The notes under the pieces were generated by a model. It was not told the origin of the DNA. It saw only the letters and a list, made by a program, of their open reading frames with translations, and made no database searches. The translations under genes were made by a program, and so were the position numbers. A stretch of 64,000 bases of DNA from Sulfopaludibacter sp963835555 (lineage in GTDB: Bacteria > Acidobacteriota > Terriglobia > Bryobacterales > Bryobacteraceae), in the NCBI GenBank assembly GCA_963835555.1, contig CAWIGC010000037.1:1-64000 (forward strand). Direction: 5' to 3'. Shown piece after piece: positions 52,564 to 61,274 of the stretch (position 1 is the first letter of the stretch; the number at the start of each line of letters is the position of its first letter).

Positions 52564-53625
52564 TTAATGGGGCGCCCGCACCTCTGCGATAACCTGACGC
52601 ACCGCCTCGCCGATGGCGTCGGGCGCCTCGTACAAGAGGTCGCTCGCCCTCCCGCCTACTACGATCTGTACTCCCCGTGTGGACAGCCGCGCCAGGTCGT
52701 TCTGCGTCTTGGTCCAGGCTTCAAGGAACTCGGGCGGCGCGGCGATGTTTTCGGCACTGAGCACCCGCAGCGGACGGCCGCCGAGACTCCCGGTCTCGCG
52801 CGCCTCCGCGGAGCTGAGACGCCAGGAGGCGATATCCTGCATCAGGGCGCTGACCGCCTTGGAGGAGTGGGTCAGGAACCAGATAGTGCTCCACTCGTCG
52901 GCCGTCAGTCCTTGGGGCGGCGCGGGCGCTTGCGGGACCGGGCCCAGACGGTACAGCCCGACCCAGTTGAAAAACTGCGCCTCGGCATCCTGCGAGTGGT
53001 AGATCCATTGGGGAATCCGCCCGGCACGTTTCCCGTTGTTGGATCCCAGGTTAAGGAAGAGCGCTGGATCGGCCCAGTTGACCAGCACCAGGCCGGCCAC
53101 TTCGGAAAGATAGAGGCCGGCGAATACGCGAGCATCCAGGGCGGCCGACGATTCGCCTACCAGCACATAGGGCGGCGGAACTCGCGCGGCGCGCAGAAGG
53201 GCATGCAGGTCGCGAGCCTGCGACGCAGAGTCGCGCGGATAGGGACCAAGCTCACTCCAGCCGGAGCCGGCGCGGTCGTACCAGCACACGGTGGTAACAG
53301 CGGCCAGCGCGCGCTGGATGGCGACCCAACTGTAGCCTGGACGCGGCCCGCCATTGGAGAACATCGTCTTGGGGTCGTGAACGGCCGAACTGAGGGCCCA
53401 GTTGGCGCCGCTCTCCAGGATCACGGCGGGCTGGCCGGCGCCCGCGCAATCGATGTTGAGCGTGCGGCCTCCGATATCGATGGAGCGCCCCACCTGCGGG
53501 TAGCGCTCGCGATCGCGGGCGCGCTGCGTCTGCTCATACAAAAGCCCGGAGACCAGGGCGAGGACGCCGATACCAGCGCCGGCAATCGCAATGGCCAGCA
53601 CCGCCGACTTCCATTTCGCAGCCAC
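52564..53625 (-). CDS. Membrane-anchored alpha/beta hydrolase
   Basis: About 353 residues from the GTG at 53625, just before an N-terminal transmembrane segment (SAVLAIAIAGAGIGVLALVS); a longer frame begins at 53730. The fold shows the oxyanion strand AVILESGANWALSS, TVCWYDRAGSGWSE and the nucleophile elbow VLVGESSAALDARV (G-E-S-S-A, serine nucleophile). The acid and histidine are not certain from inspection. It is divergent from the isomerase-like gene at 53703. Substrate unknown. Confidence 0.75.
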   Translation of the reverse strand: MAAKWKSAVLAIAIAGAGIGVLALVSGLLYEQTQRARDRERYPQVGRSIDIGGRTLNIDCAGAGQPAVILESGANWALSSAVHDPKTMFSNGGPRPGYSWVAIQRALAAVTTVCWYDRAGSGWSELGPYPRDSASQARDLHALLRAARVPPPYVLVGESSAALDARVFAGLYLSEVAGLVLVNWADPALFLNLGSNNGKRAGRIPQWIYHSQDAEAQFFNWVGLYRLGPVPQAPAPPQGLTADEWSTIWFLTHSSKAVSALMQDIASWRLSSAEARETGSLGGRPLRVLSAENIAAPPEFLEAWTKTQNDLARLSTRGVQIVVGGRASDLLYEAPDAIGEAVRQVIAEVRAPH

Positions 53626-53702
53626 GATGGCCAGTATACCTATGTAGCAGGTGAAAGTCTCGCCGCTAAAACCGGCGGAGATTTGCGGTAAGCTCAGTAG
53701 CG

Positions 53703-54548
53703 ATGCGACGTCGAGATTTTCTGCCCGCACTGGCCGCGTCTGCCGCGGCGGCCCAGACTCCGGCCCCTGTCGAACGAAAGGGACGGCTGAAACAATGCGT
53801 CACCCGCGGAGTGTTCGCGCGCAACATGAGCTTCGAGGACACCTGCAGGGAAGCCGCCCGCCTTGGCTGCAAGGGGTACGACCTGATCGGGCCGGCGGAT
53901 TGGCCCACGCTCAAGAAGTACGGGCTGAAGCCGACCATGTATCCGCCCGGTCCCGGCGGCAACATTCCCGAGGCGCTCAATCGCAAGGAGAATCACGAGG
54001 CGCTGGAGAAGAAGATGCACGCCGCCCTCGACGAGGCGCAGGCTAACGGCGTGCCCAATATCATTACCTTTTCGGGGAATCGCAAGGGCATGGCGGATGC
54101 CGAAGGCGCGGACAATTGCGTGGCGTTTCTGAATCGCGTGAAGGCGCATGCCGAGGACAAGGGCATCACCATCTGCATGGAATACCTGAACAGCAAGGTG
54201 AATCACAAAGACTACATGTTCGACCACATCGCCTGGGGCGTGGACGTGATGAAGCGGGTGAACTCGCCGCGCGTGAAGATTCTCTACGACATCTATCATG
54301 CGCAGATCATGGACGGCGATATCGTGCGCAATATTCGCGACAACTTCCAGTGGATCGGGCATTATCACACGGGGGGAAATCCGGGGCGTCATGAAATCGA
54401 CCAGACGCAGGAGTTGAATTACCGCTTCATCGCGCAGGCTATCGCCGACCTGGGCTATACCGGATACCTGGCGCACGAATATTCCCCGGCGCAGGGACAC
54501 GACGCCATCGCCAGTCTGACTCAGGCAATGCAGATCTGCGACGTATAG
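53703..54548 (+). CDS. Hydroxypyruvate isomerase-like TIM-barrel protein with Tat-like signal
   Basis: 281 residues starting MRRRDFLPALAASAAAAQTP, a Tat-like signal. The TIM barrel has typical metal ligands: glutamate in ICMEYLNSKVNHKDYMFDH, aspartate in ILYDIYHAQIMDGDIV, histidine in WIGHYHTGGNPGRHE and glutamate in LAHEYSP. It is closest to the hydroxypyruvate isomerase (Hyi) branch of the xylose isomerase-like family. An export signal on such an enzyme is common in Bryobacterales. A TAAGCT hexamer ends eight bases before the start. Confidence 0.82.
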   Translation: MRRRDFLPALAASAAAAQTPAPVERKGRLKQCVTRGVFARNMSFEDTCREAARLGCKGYDLIGPADWPTLKKYGLKPTMYPPGPGGNIPEALNRKENHEALEKKMHAALDEAQANGVPNIITFSGNRKGMADAEGADNCVAFLNRVKAHAEDKGITICMEYLNSKVNHKDYMFDHIAWGVDVMKRVNSPRVKILYDIYHAQIMDGDIVRNIRDNFQWIGHYHTGGNPGRHEIDQTQELNYRFIAQAIADLGYTGYLAHEYSPAQGHDAIASLTQAMQICDV

Positions 54549-54637
54549 CTCGCCGGCGGGAGCCTGCCGGTTCATCCTACAAATGAGGGTGGGGATCCCC
54601 CGCGCCGGTTACGCGCGGAACCCGCCGCAGGCATGGC

Positions 54638-54643
54638 TATAAT
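54638..54643 (+). promoter_or_regulatory. -10 TATAAT just before a GTG start
   Basis: A perfect TATAAT ends six bases before the GTG at 54650. This leaves no room for a leader or ribosome binding site. Confidence 0.5.
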
Positions 54644-54649
54644 TGAGTA

Positions 54650-55093
54650 GTGAGATTCACCTGCGTTGTCGTTTTATTTGCCGCTCTGACCGCCTGTAAC
54701 CGCGGAAATCAGAGTAAAGAAGCCGTCCGTCAAGGCGTCATCGATTACTTATCCGGCAAGACGTCCAGCCTGGCGCTGAACATGTCCGCCATGGACGTGC
54801 AAGTGACCAGCGTGACGTTCAGCGGCAATGAGGCGGACGCGTCCGTGTCGATTACTCCGAAGGGCACTCCGGGCGGCGGAATGAGCATGAACTACCACCT
54901 GCAACAGGATGGCGCCAAGTGGGTGGTAAAGGGGCGTAAAGATGCCGGCGGAGCGCCGCACGGCGGGGGACCGGTACCGGCGGGAGCCATGCCGGGTGGC
55001 GAGAATCCGCACGGAGCTATGGCTCCTGGCGCAACGGGCGGCGGCAAGATGCCTTCACCGGACGATCTGCCGCCCAGCGGCAAGAAAAAATGA
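54650..55093 (+). CDS. Small lipoprotein, unknown function
   Basis: 147 residues from a GTG. The N-terminus (VVVLFAALTAC) ends in a lipobox cysteine. A soluble domain of about 80 residues follows (VIDYLSGKTSSLALNMSAMD, VQVTSVTFSGNEADASVSIT), then a Gly/Pro/His-rich low-complexity tail (residues about 98-147). It overlaps the reductase gene by four bases (ATGA). No family is recognised. Confidence 0.65.
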   Translation: MRFTCVVVLFAALTACNRGNQSKEAVRQGVIDYLSGKTSSLALNMSAMDVQVTSVTFSGNEADASVSITPKGTPGGGMSMNYHLQQDGAKWVVKGRKDAGGAPHGGGPVPAGAMPGGENPHGAMAPGATGGGKMPSPDDLPPSGKKK

Positions 55094-56271
55094 AGCGTGT
55101 CGCGATCCTGGGAGGCGGACCGGCGGGAGCATTCGCCGCGGAACAACTGGCATCGGCAGGTCTGAAGGTTCAGTTGTTCGATGAAAAGCTGGCCTGGGAG
55201 AAGCCCTGCGGCGGTGGTTTGACTTACAAGGCTTACAGCCAATATCCGTTTTTGCTGCACAATAGCACACGCAAGCGGGCCGTTCGCGAGACCGTTCTGG
55301 CGGCGCCGCGCGCGGGCGAAGTGAGCCTGTCGTTGGACGAGCCGCTGCTGATCTACTCCCGCCTCGACTTGAACCGCATGTTGCTGGAGCGGGCCGAGCG
55401 CGCCGGAGCGCAGATCGAGCAGGCGCGTGTGAACCAGGTGACGCGCGCCGGCTCCGGCTGGCAGGTGCGCACCAGCGGGGGAACGGCGGATGCGGATTTT
55501 TGCGTGGTGGCTACCGGCGCGCGCAATCCGCTGCGCGATTTCGGCACCGAGTTGAAATCCCACGACACCATGTCCGCGCTAGGCTACTACGTGCCCGGCG
55601 ACCAGGAGCGGATCGATATTCAATTCCTGCCGCAACTGGAAGGCTACATCTGGATTTTTCCGCGCTGCGGGCATCTTTCCATCGGCATCTGCGGCAAGGG
55701 CGAACCCGCGTCGGCGCTGCGCAAGCGGCTGGAAAACTGGATGGTGGAGCGCGGCATTTCGTGGAAAGACGGCGCCTTCTACAGCCACCTGCTGCCCGCG
55801 CTGGAGACCCGGTCGTGGAAGCAGAATCGCGTGTCCGGCGAGGGCTGGATGGCGGTGGGCGATGCCGCCGGACTGGTGGACCCGATCACCGGGGAAGGCA
55901 TCTACTACGCCATTCGCTCGGGCGACCTGGCGGCGCGCACGCTGCTGGACGAGACGCGCAGCGTAACGGCCCGCGCCGAGGAATACCGCCGCGTGCTGCG
56001 CCGCGACTTCGCGGCCGATCTGGAATTCGGCTCCCGCCTGGCGCATCGCATCTTCGTGGGACGCTTCCTGTTCGGCGCCATTCCGCAGCGCATGGTGCAA
56101 TTCACACGCCGCAGCGCGCGTTTTTCGGCGATCATGCAGGATCTGTTTTCCGGACGGCAACCCTACCTGGGACTGAAAAAGCGGCTGATGAGCAACCTGA
56201 ACGGCAGCCTGTACGAGATCGGCATGAGCCTGGGCTTCAGCCGCCAGGTGCCCCGCAAAGCGCGGGCGTAG
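55090..56271 (+). CDS. Geranylgeranyl reductase-family FAD oxidoreductase
   Basis: 393 residues. The dinucleotide-binding loop is VAILGGGPAGAFAAEQLA, followed by the family motif WEKPCGGGLTYKAY (PxGGGL with the catalytic-type cysteine) and the second FAD motif WMAVGDAAGLVDPITGEGIY. The family reduces isoprenoid double bonds in quinones, carotenoids or archaeal-type lipids. No bacteriochlorophyll gene is nearby, but hemL follows 18 bases later. Confidence 0.85.
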   Translation: MKRVAILGGGPAGAFAAEQLASAGLKVQLFDEKLAWEKPCGGGLTYKAYSQYPFLLHNSTRKRAVRETVLAAPRAGEVSLSLDEPLLIYSRLDLNRMLLERAERAGAQIEQARVNQVTRAGSGWQVRTSGGTADADFCVVATGARNPLRDFGTELKSHDTMSALGYYVPGDQERIDIQFLPQLEGYIWIFPRCGHLSIGICGKGEPASALRKRLENWMVERGISWKDGAFYSHLLPALETRSWKQNRVSGEGWMAVGDAAGLVDPITGEGIYYAIRSGDLAARTLLDETRSVTARAEEYRRVLRRDFAADLEFGSRLAHRIFVGRFLFGAIPQRMVQFTRRSARFSAIMQDLFSGRQPYLGLKKRLMSNLNGSLYEIGMSLGFSRQVPRKARA

Positions 56272-56289
56272 GACCACTCACACATCACT

Positions 56290-57546
56290 ATGAACCATTC
56301 GAAATCGCAAGAGCTGTTTCGCCGCGCGCAGGAAATTATTCCCGGCGGCGTGAATTCGCCGGTGCGCGCATTTAAGAGCGTGGGTGGACAGCCCGTGTTT
56401 GTGGCGCGCGGACAGGGCAGCCACATCTTCGATGTGGACGGCAACGAGTACATCGACTACGTCGGGTCGTGGGGGCCGCTCCTGCTGGGCCATCGCCACC
56501 CCGAGATTTTGGCGGCGCTGGCCGAAGCGCTCGAGATCGGAACCAGTTTCGGGGCGCCGACGGAGCGCGAGATCGAATTGGCCGAGGCGATCATCCGGGC
56601 AGTCCCCTCCATCGAGATGGTGCGCCTGGTGAATTCGGGCACGGAGGCCACCATGTCGGCCATCCGGGTGGCCCGCGGGTTTACCGGGCGCGACCTCGTG
56701 GTGAAATTCGAAGGCTGCTACCACGGACACGTGGATTCGCTGCTGGTGAAGGCCGGCTCCGGCGTGGCAACCCTGGGAATTGCCGATACGCAAGGTGTGC
56801 CGAAGGCATTTTGCGATACCACCATCGCGCTGCCGTACAACTCGGTGGAGGCGGTGGAACAGGCCTTCCGGGCACACGGCAACCGCATCGCGGCCATCAT
56901 CGTGGAGCCGGTGGTGGGCAACATGGGATGCGTGCCTCCCCTGCCCGGGTACCTGGAAGCCCTTCGGCGGATCACCGAACGCTTCGGCGCGCTGCTGATT
57001 TTTGACGAGGTGATGACCGGATTCCGCGTGGCCTATGGCGGCGCGCAGCAGCGTTACGGGATCCGGCCCGACTTGACCACGCTAGGGAAAGTGATTGGCG
57101 GCGGGCTGCCGGTAGGCGCATACGGCGGACGCAAGGACATCATGAACAAGGTGGCGCCGGTGGGCCCGGTGTACCAGGCGGGCACGCTCTCCGGCAATCC
57201 GCTGGCGGTGGCGGCGGGGCTGGCTATGTTGCGGCATCTGGAAGCGCATCCGGAAGTGTACGACCAACTGGAAGCGCGCGCGGCACGCCTGTGCGCGGGG
57301 GCGCCGGCCGGGGTTACCGTAAATCGCGTGGGCGCCATGTTCACGTTTTTCTTCACGGATGGGCCGGTGACCGATTGGGAATCGGCCAGGCGGTGCGACA
57401 CGGCGAAATTCGGTCGGTTCTTCCAGGCCATGCTGGAGCGCGGAATCTATCTTGCCCCGTCGCAGTTCGAAGCCGCGTTCCTTTCGGCGGCGCACACCGG
57501 CGAGGATATCGACCGCACCATCGCGGCGGCTCGCGACGCTCTCTAA
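56290..57546 (+). CDS. hemL: Glutamate-1-semialdehyde 2,1-aminomutase
   Basis: 418 residues. Signatures are IPGGVNSPVRAFKSVGGQPV, YVGSWGPLLLGHRHP, VNSGTEATMSAIRVARG and the PLP-lysine box TTLGKVIGGGLPVGAYGGR. The enzyme moves the amino group within glutamate-1-semialdehyde to give 5-aminolevulinate, the first tetrapyrrole intermediate in the C5 pathway. Its 3' end overlaps the convergent lipase-like gene by four bases. Confidence 0.96.
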   Translation: MNHSKSQELFRRAQEIIPGGVNSPVRAFKSVGGQPVFVARGQGSHIFDVDGNEYIDYVGSWGPLLLGHRHPEILAALAEALEIGTSFGAPTEREIELAEAIIRAVPSIEMVRLVNSGTEATMSAIRVARGFTGRDLVVKFEGCYHGHVDSLLVKAGSGVATLGIADTQGVPKAFCDTTIALPYNSVEAVEQAFRAHGNRIAAIIVEPVVGNMGCVPPLPGYLEALRRITERFGALLIFDEVMTGFRVAYGGAQQRYGIRPDLTTLGKVIGGGLPVGAYGGRKDIMNKVAPVGPVYQAGTLSGNPLAVAAGLAMLRHLEAHPEVYDQLEARAARLCAGAPAGVTVNRVGAMFTFFFTDGPVTDWESARRCDTAKFGRFFQAMLERGIYLAPSQFEAAFLSAAHTGEDIDRTIAAARDAL

Positions 57547-59648
57547 TATCCGAAATCGAACGGCAGCGTAACCGGCGCCTGGAATACGCTGAACCCGAAG
57601 ATCAGTTTGGAGAGCTGATTGGGGTCGGGAATGGTCTGGCCATCGGAGGCCAGAAACCCGGCGATCTGTCCCTGCGCGTCCAGACTGACGGAGAGCCCGT
57701 CTAACCCCGGCAACTGAATGGAACTACCGTTCAGACTCACGAAAAGCACCAGGAACGGATGCGGATCCAGCGGCAGATCGGGAGCCTGCGCGCGTGCCAG
57801 GTCGTGGCGATACTCCCAGGTACTGCCTTGCAGGCCCGCCGCGCGAATCAACATGCTGTTCGCAGGGTTGGTGACGGTCATGTCGCCGCGCGCGAATTGC
57901 ATCAGGACCGGCCGCGCCGCCACGCCCGAAAGAGGTGAAACCCTCAGGTGCGGCGCATAGGCAATAGGATCGCCGGAAGTGGTCAGCCACTCCAGTGTCT
58001 CGAAGACGTTCTGGATATCGACCGCTCCCGGCACGGTGACGTTGTGGACGGGCTGGCCGGGCAGAACATAATCCTGGTTGAAGGTGGACCCGGCATTCAA
58101 TAGCGACGGCATACGCAGCCCCAGCACCTGGTTGCTGAGCGACTGATAGGCCGGGCTCCAGCGGGCGATATCCACCGTGCTGGCGCCGCCCACGTTAAGC
58201 GCGGCGGCGCGGACGCCGGGCTCCAGCGACATGAACATGGCGCCGTACATGCCGCCTAGAGATTCTCCGGCGTAGTAAATGTGGGAAGCATCCAGGTCCG
58301 GCCGTCCATCGCCGTCGAAATCCATACCCGCCTGAATGGCGCGCACCAACTGCATCAGGTCCACCACGGTCTGGCGGAAGCAATCGCGCGTGCCGTAGGC
58401 GATGGGGGAAGTGAGGGCGCACCCTTCATTGGATTCGATGATGCCGTCGCCATTGAGATCGATGCTGCGTCCCATGGCGTTGACCGTGGTGCGGTTGCCC
58501 GCTTTGTCGATGAAGGTGACCGAGCTGAGCGGCCCGAAGCCGTGGCCCACGGCGTCGATTGCGACCACCGCGAACCCCTGTCGCGCCAGCGTGGGGGCGA
58601 CCGCCGTGGGACCGCCGAAGCGGCTGTCGCCGAAGCCGTGGCCGAAGATCACCACCGGGTAGCCCGCGTCCGGCTTGGGCGTGGCGGGCAACAGCGCGTT
58701 GAAGCCCACCGGGTTGACGCTGGCAGGCACGGCAAGCCCCGGCAGGGTGGGGCCGGGCGGAATGGTCTGGTCTCCGCCCAGAAAACTGGGCGATTCGTAC
58801 GACCCGATCACCACGCTGCCCAAGCCATTCAACAGCCCCGAGCTGATGGGAAGACTAATATTGCTGAACGCGGGAGGATTGGTGCGCACCTGCTCGTTGA
58901 GCACGATGCCGGAGAGATTGGCGATGGAAAACGTGCTCTGCGGCTGCGCCAGCATCACCAGCGGGGCCACATACGGAAGGGTCGCACGCGCATGTTCCAG
59001 CCACGCGGTGGCGCTCTGCGTGGTGAAGACCGAGGCGCCCACGATCTTGTGCGGCGCCATGGAGGCTGCGATGCCGCCGAGCGCGGCTTGCAGCGCCGCG
59101 CAATATGAGGAACCGCCCTGCGCGCAGGTTTGAAAGGCGGCGTCGGCCGCCACCGGCGCGCCCGCGTTATCCAGTACGGCATCGGTGATCACCAGCGCGT
59201 AACGGCGGTGCTGATCCAGCGCGGCAAAGGGTTTGGCGTAGACGGTGTTGGTGAGCGGATCGAAGATCACCTGATCCACGGCCACCGTATCGCCGGTTTT
59301 GTGTATGCCGGGCTCTTCCCCGGTCAGGTTGTCCAGCGCCACGTAGAACATGCCGCTGCGCAGGGTGGAGGTGTTGATCGCAGCGGAAAAGCGCACGGTA
59401 ACCCGCGCGCGGATGCTGAAGCCATCGAGTTGTTCCAGCAGACCGGTCTCCTGGCACGAGGTGTACTGGGAGGCGCAGTCAGGTAGCGGCAGATTCAGGC
59501 GGACGCCGGTTTTCTGTTGCGGATCCGGAACGGTGAGAAAATCCGTGGGAAACGGGCCCGTGGCCGGCGTTGACGGATCGAATAAAACAGTAGTGGCGGC
59601 TGGAAGCAGCAGCGGCGCTAGTAGAAGTGCGGCAAGGAGGCGAGGCAT
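57543..59648 (-). CDS. Large secreted lipase-like alpha/beta hydrolase
   Basis: 701 residues with signal peptide (LLAALLLAPLLLPAAT). The first 270 residues are beta-rich, with an Ig-like part: LFDPSTPATGPFPTDFLTV and VTVRFSAAINTSTLRSGMF. The hydrolase domain has VVIFGHGFGDSRFGGPTAVA (oxyanion region) and the nucleophile elbow YYAGESLGGMYGAMFMSL (G-E-S-L-G). An EF-hand-like DFDGDGRPDLDASH and SIDLNGDGIIESNE suggest calcium binding. It resembles bacterial virulence-factor-type extracellular lipases; the substrate is unproven. Confidence 0.75.
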   Translation of the reverse strand: MPRLLAALLLAPLLLPAATTVLFDPSTPATGPFPTDFLTVPDPQQKTGVRLNLPLPDCASQYTSCQETGLLEQLDGFSIRARVTVRFSAAINTSTLRSGMFYVALDNLTGEEPGIHKTGDTVAVDQVIFDPLTNTVYAKPFAALDQHRRYALVITDAVLDNAGAPVAADAAFQTCAQGGSSYCAALQAALGGIAASMAPHKIVGASVFTTQSATAWLEHARATLPYVAPLVMLAQPQSTFSIANLSGIVLNEQVRTNPPAFSNISLPISSGLLNGLGSVVIGSYESPSFLGGDQTIPPGPTLPGLAVPASVNPVGFNALLPATPKPDAGYPVVIFGHGFGDSRFGGPTAVAPTLARQGFAVVAIDAVGHGFGPLSSVTFIDKAGNRTTVNAMGRSIDLNGDGIIESNEGCALTSPIAYGTRDCFRQTVVDLMQLVRAIQAGMDFDGDGRPDLDASHIYYAGESLGGMYGAMFMSLEPGVRAAALNVGGASTVDIARWSPAYQSLSNQVLGLRMPSLLNAGSTFNQDYVLPGQPVHNVTVPGAVDIQNVFETLEWLTTSGDPIAYAPHLRVSPLSGVAARPVLMQFARGDMTVTNPANSMLIRAAGLQGSTWEYRHDLARAQAPDLPLDPHPFLVLFVSLNGSSIQLPGLDGLSVSLDAQGQIAGFLASDGQTIPDPNQLSKLIFGFSVFQAPVTLPFDFGY

Positions 59649-59691
59649 GATCCAGACTTCTGATCATACCTCGCGGCGTTTAGGAAGACCG

Positions 59692-60282
59692 TTACTGCCG
59701 TGCAGGCCGCGGCGCTGCCGGGGCCGCCGGCATGCCGGGGCCGCGACCCTCGCGGGTCCGATTTTCCTCTTGCAGTTTCTTCCATTGGTCGGGCGTCAGC
59801 ACCCGCCGGATGCCCAGCAGGAAGCGCGCATTGGCCTTTTCCAGCTCGGCGCGCGCCTGCGCGACTTTATCGATCTGCGCCAGAATTTTCGTTTCGTCGG
59901 GCTGGTCGGCGCCCACCATCGGCTCCAGCGTGACCTCTTCCTTTCGCAGCGTGGCGTTTAGGTCGATCAGCTTCAAACGGTTCTGCTGGAAGATGTCGTC
60001 CATCTTCTTCTGCTGGTCCGAATTCAGGGCCAGCTTCTGGACCATCTGCGGATTGTTCCACCAGCGTCCGGCGGGCCCGGGCATCAGCGCGCGCTCCATC
60101 AGCGGGCGATTCGGCCGCAGAGGCGGCGGCGCGGCGCGGTCCATCCGTTCCCCCACGGAACGAGCGCGCGGAGGCGGCGGCTGCTGAGGTTCTCCTGGCC
60201 CCTGCCCGGGGCCCTGTGCCTGCGGCGGCTGTGCCAGAGCCACGCCGGCCATCAACAACGTGATTCCGAAATATCGTCTCAT
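59692..60282 (-). CDS. Spy/CpxP-like periplasmic protein (LTXXQ type)
   Basis: 196 residues with a signal peptide (YFGITLLMAGVALAQ), a Pro/Gln/Gly-rich stretch (residues 18-50), then a helical domain with QKLALNSDQQKKMDDIFQQN and, near its end, VLTPDQWKKLQEE (LTxxQ). Spy/CpxP-like proteins are periplasmic chaperones or stress sensors. Its start overlaps the anti-sigma stop (ATGA), so it is the third gene of a sigma/anti-sigma operon and a likely sensor or effector of that system. Confidence 0.82.
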   Translation of the reverse strand: MRRYFGITLLMAGVALAQPPQAQGPGQGPGEPQQPPPPRARSVGERMDRAAPPPLRPNRPLMERALMPGPAGRWWNNPQMVQKLALNSDQQKKMDDIFQQNRLKLIDLNATLRKEEVTLEPMVGADQPDETKILAQIDKVAQARAELEKANARFLLGIRRVLTPDQWKKLQEENRTREGRGPGMPAAPAAPRPARQ

Positions 60283-60686
60283 TTTTGTGCCTCATTGGAA
60301 TTCCACATCACCATCTTGATCAGGGGATCCATCGCGTCCGGAACCGCCCGGGAGATGCCCCTGTCCACCTGTTGCAATAGCTGCGCGTCCTGTTGTTCGA
60401 TCGCCGCCCGCCGGCGCGCCTCACGCTCGCGGTACCACGGCGCCAGCAGGAGCAGGGCGATAGCCGCCACTGCCGCCAGCCGGGGCCAAACCACAGTGCG
60501 GCGGGCGCGCCAAACGGCGGGCGGGGCCGATACGCTGTCCATCGAACTGCGAAATTGCGCCATGACCTCTTCGAAGCCAGTCACGCGGGCCCTGCACTGG
60601 CCGCAACTGGCGAGATGCAATTCCGCCTCAGCCGGACGCTCCCCGGCAATCCACTGCGCGATCTGTTCCTCCGATAAATGTGTCAT
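60279..60686 (-). CDS. Membrane anti-sigma factor with zinc finger
   Basis: 135 residues from the ATG at 60686. The N-terminal ZAS-type zinc finger is ELHLASCGQCRARV (HxxxCxxC). A single transmembrane helix (LAAVAAIALLLLAPWY) separates it from a 50-residue periplasmic helical part. It should hold the ECF sigma encoded just upstream. Start and stop both overlap those of the neighbours by four bases. Confidence 0.85.
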   Translation of the reverse strand: MTHLSEEQIAQWIAGERPAEAELHLASCGQCRARVTGFEEVMAQFRSSMDSVSAPPAVWRARRTVVWPRLAAVAAIALLLLAPWYREREARRRAAIEQQDAQLLQQVDRGISRAVPDAMDPLIKMVMWNSNEAQK

Positions 60687-61228
60687 CCTTCGTCTCCCAC
60701 CTGTTCTCGAATGGCTTGCACCGCCCGGAACAGGTGTGTCTTCACGGTGCCTTCCGCCAGACCCATGACGGCGGCAATTTCCAGCAGTTCCATCTCTTCC
60801 ACAAAGCGCAGCAGAAACACCATCCGCTGCTTTTCGGAGAGCGCCGCCGCGGCACGCCACACAGCTTGCACTTTTTCCCGGACCGCGGTGGAGCCTTCCG
60901 GCGAAAGCCGCCCATCCGGAGTCCATTGCGCGGCCGGTTCCAGCGCCTGCCTGCGCTTCCAGAACTGCAGGCGCCGGTTGCGGGCGTGGTCGCGGATCAG
61001 GTTCACGGCAATCTGCATCAGCCAGGTGCTCAAAGTGGATTCGCCGCGAAACCGGTCGCGATTCTTGTGAGCCCGGTAGAAACAATCCTGCGCTACGGTC
61101 TGCGCGGCATCGTAATCGCGCAGGGACGCCAGGGCGAAGCGGAACACGCGCGGCCAATAAACGCGCACCAGTTCGTCGAAATCCTGAAATCCGGCAGCGC
61201 TTTCCGTCACAATGATCGCCGGCTGCAT
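60683..61228 (-). CDS. ECF-family RNA polymerase sigma factor
   Basis: 181 residues. Region 2: FDELVRVYWPRVFRFALASL and AQTVAQDCFYRAHKNRDRFR, then STLSTWLMQIAVNLIRDHAR. Region 4: ALSEKQRMVFLLRFVEEMEL and the helix-turn-helix LEIAAVMGLAEGTVKTHLFR. First gene of a three-gene operon with overlapping stop/start codons (sigma, anti-sigma, Spy-like). It probably autoregulates this operon in response to envelope stress or metals. Confidence 0.92.
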   Translation of the reverse strand: MQPAIIVTESAAGFQDFDELVRVYWPRVFRFALASLRDYDAAQTVAQDCFYRAHKNRDRFRGESTLSTWLMQIAVNLIRDHARNRRLQFWKRRQALEPAAQWTPDGRLSPEGSTAVREKVQAVWRAAAALSEKQRMVFLLRFVEEMELLEIAAVMGLAEGTVKTHLFRAVQAIREQVGDEG

Positions 61229-61274
61229 TCGTGGGTGTAGACGAGTTTCCGGATAGCGGGGTTTACACTTACCG

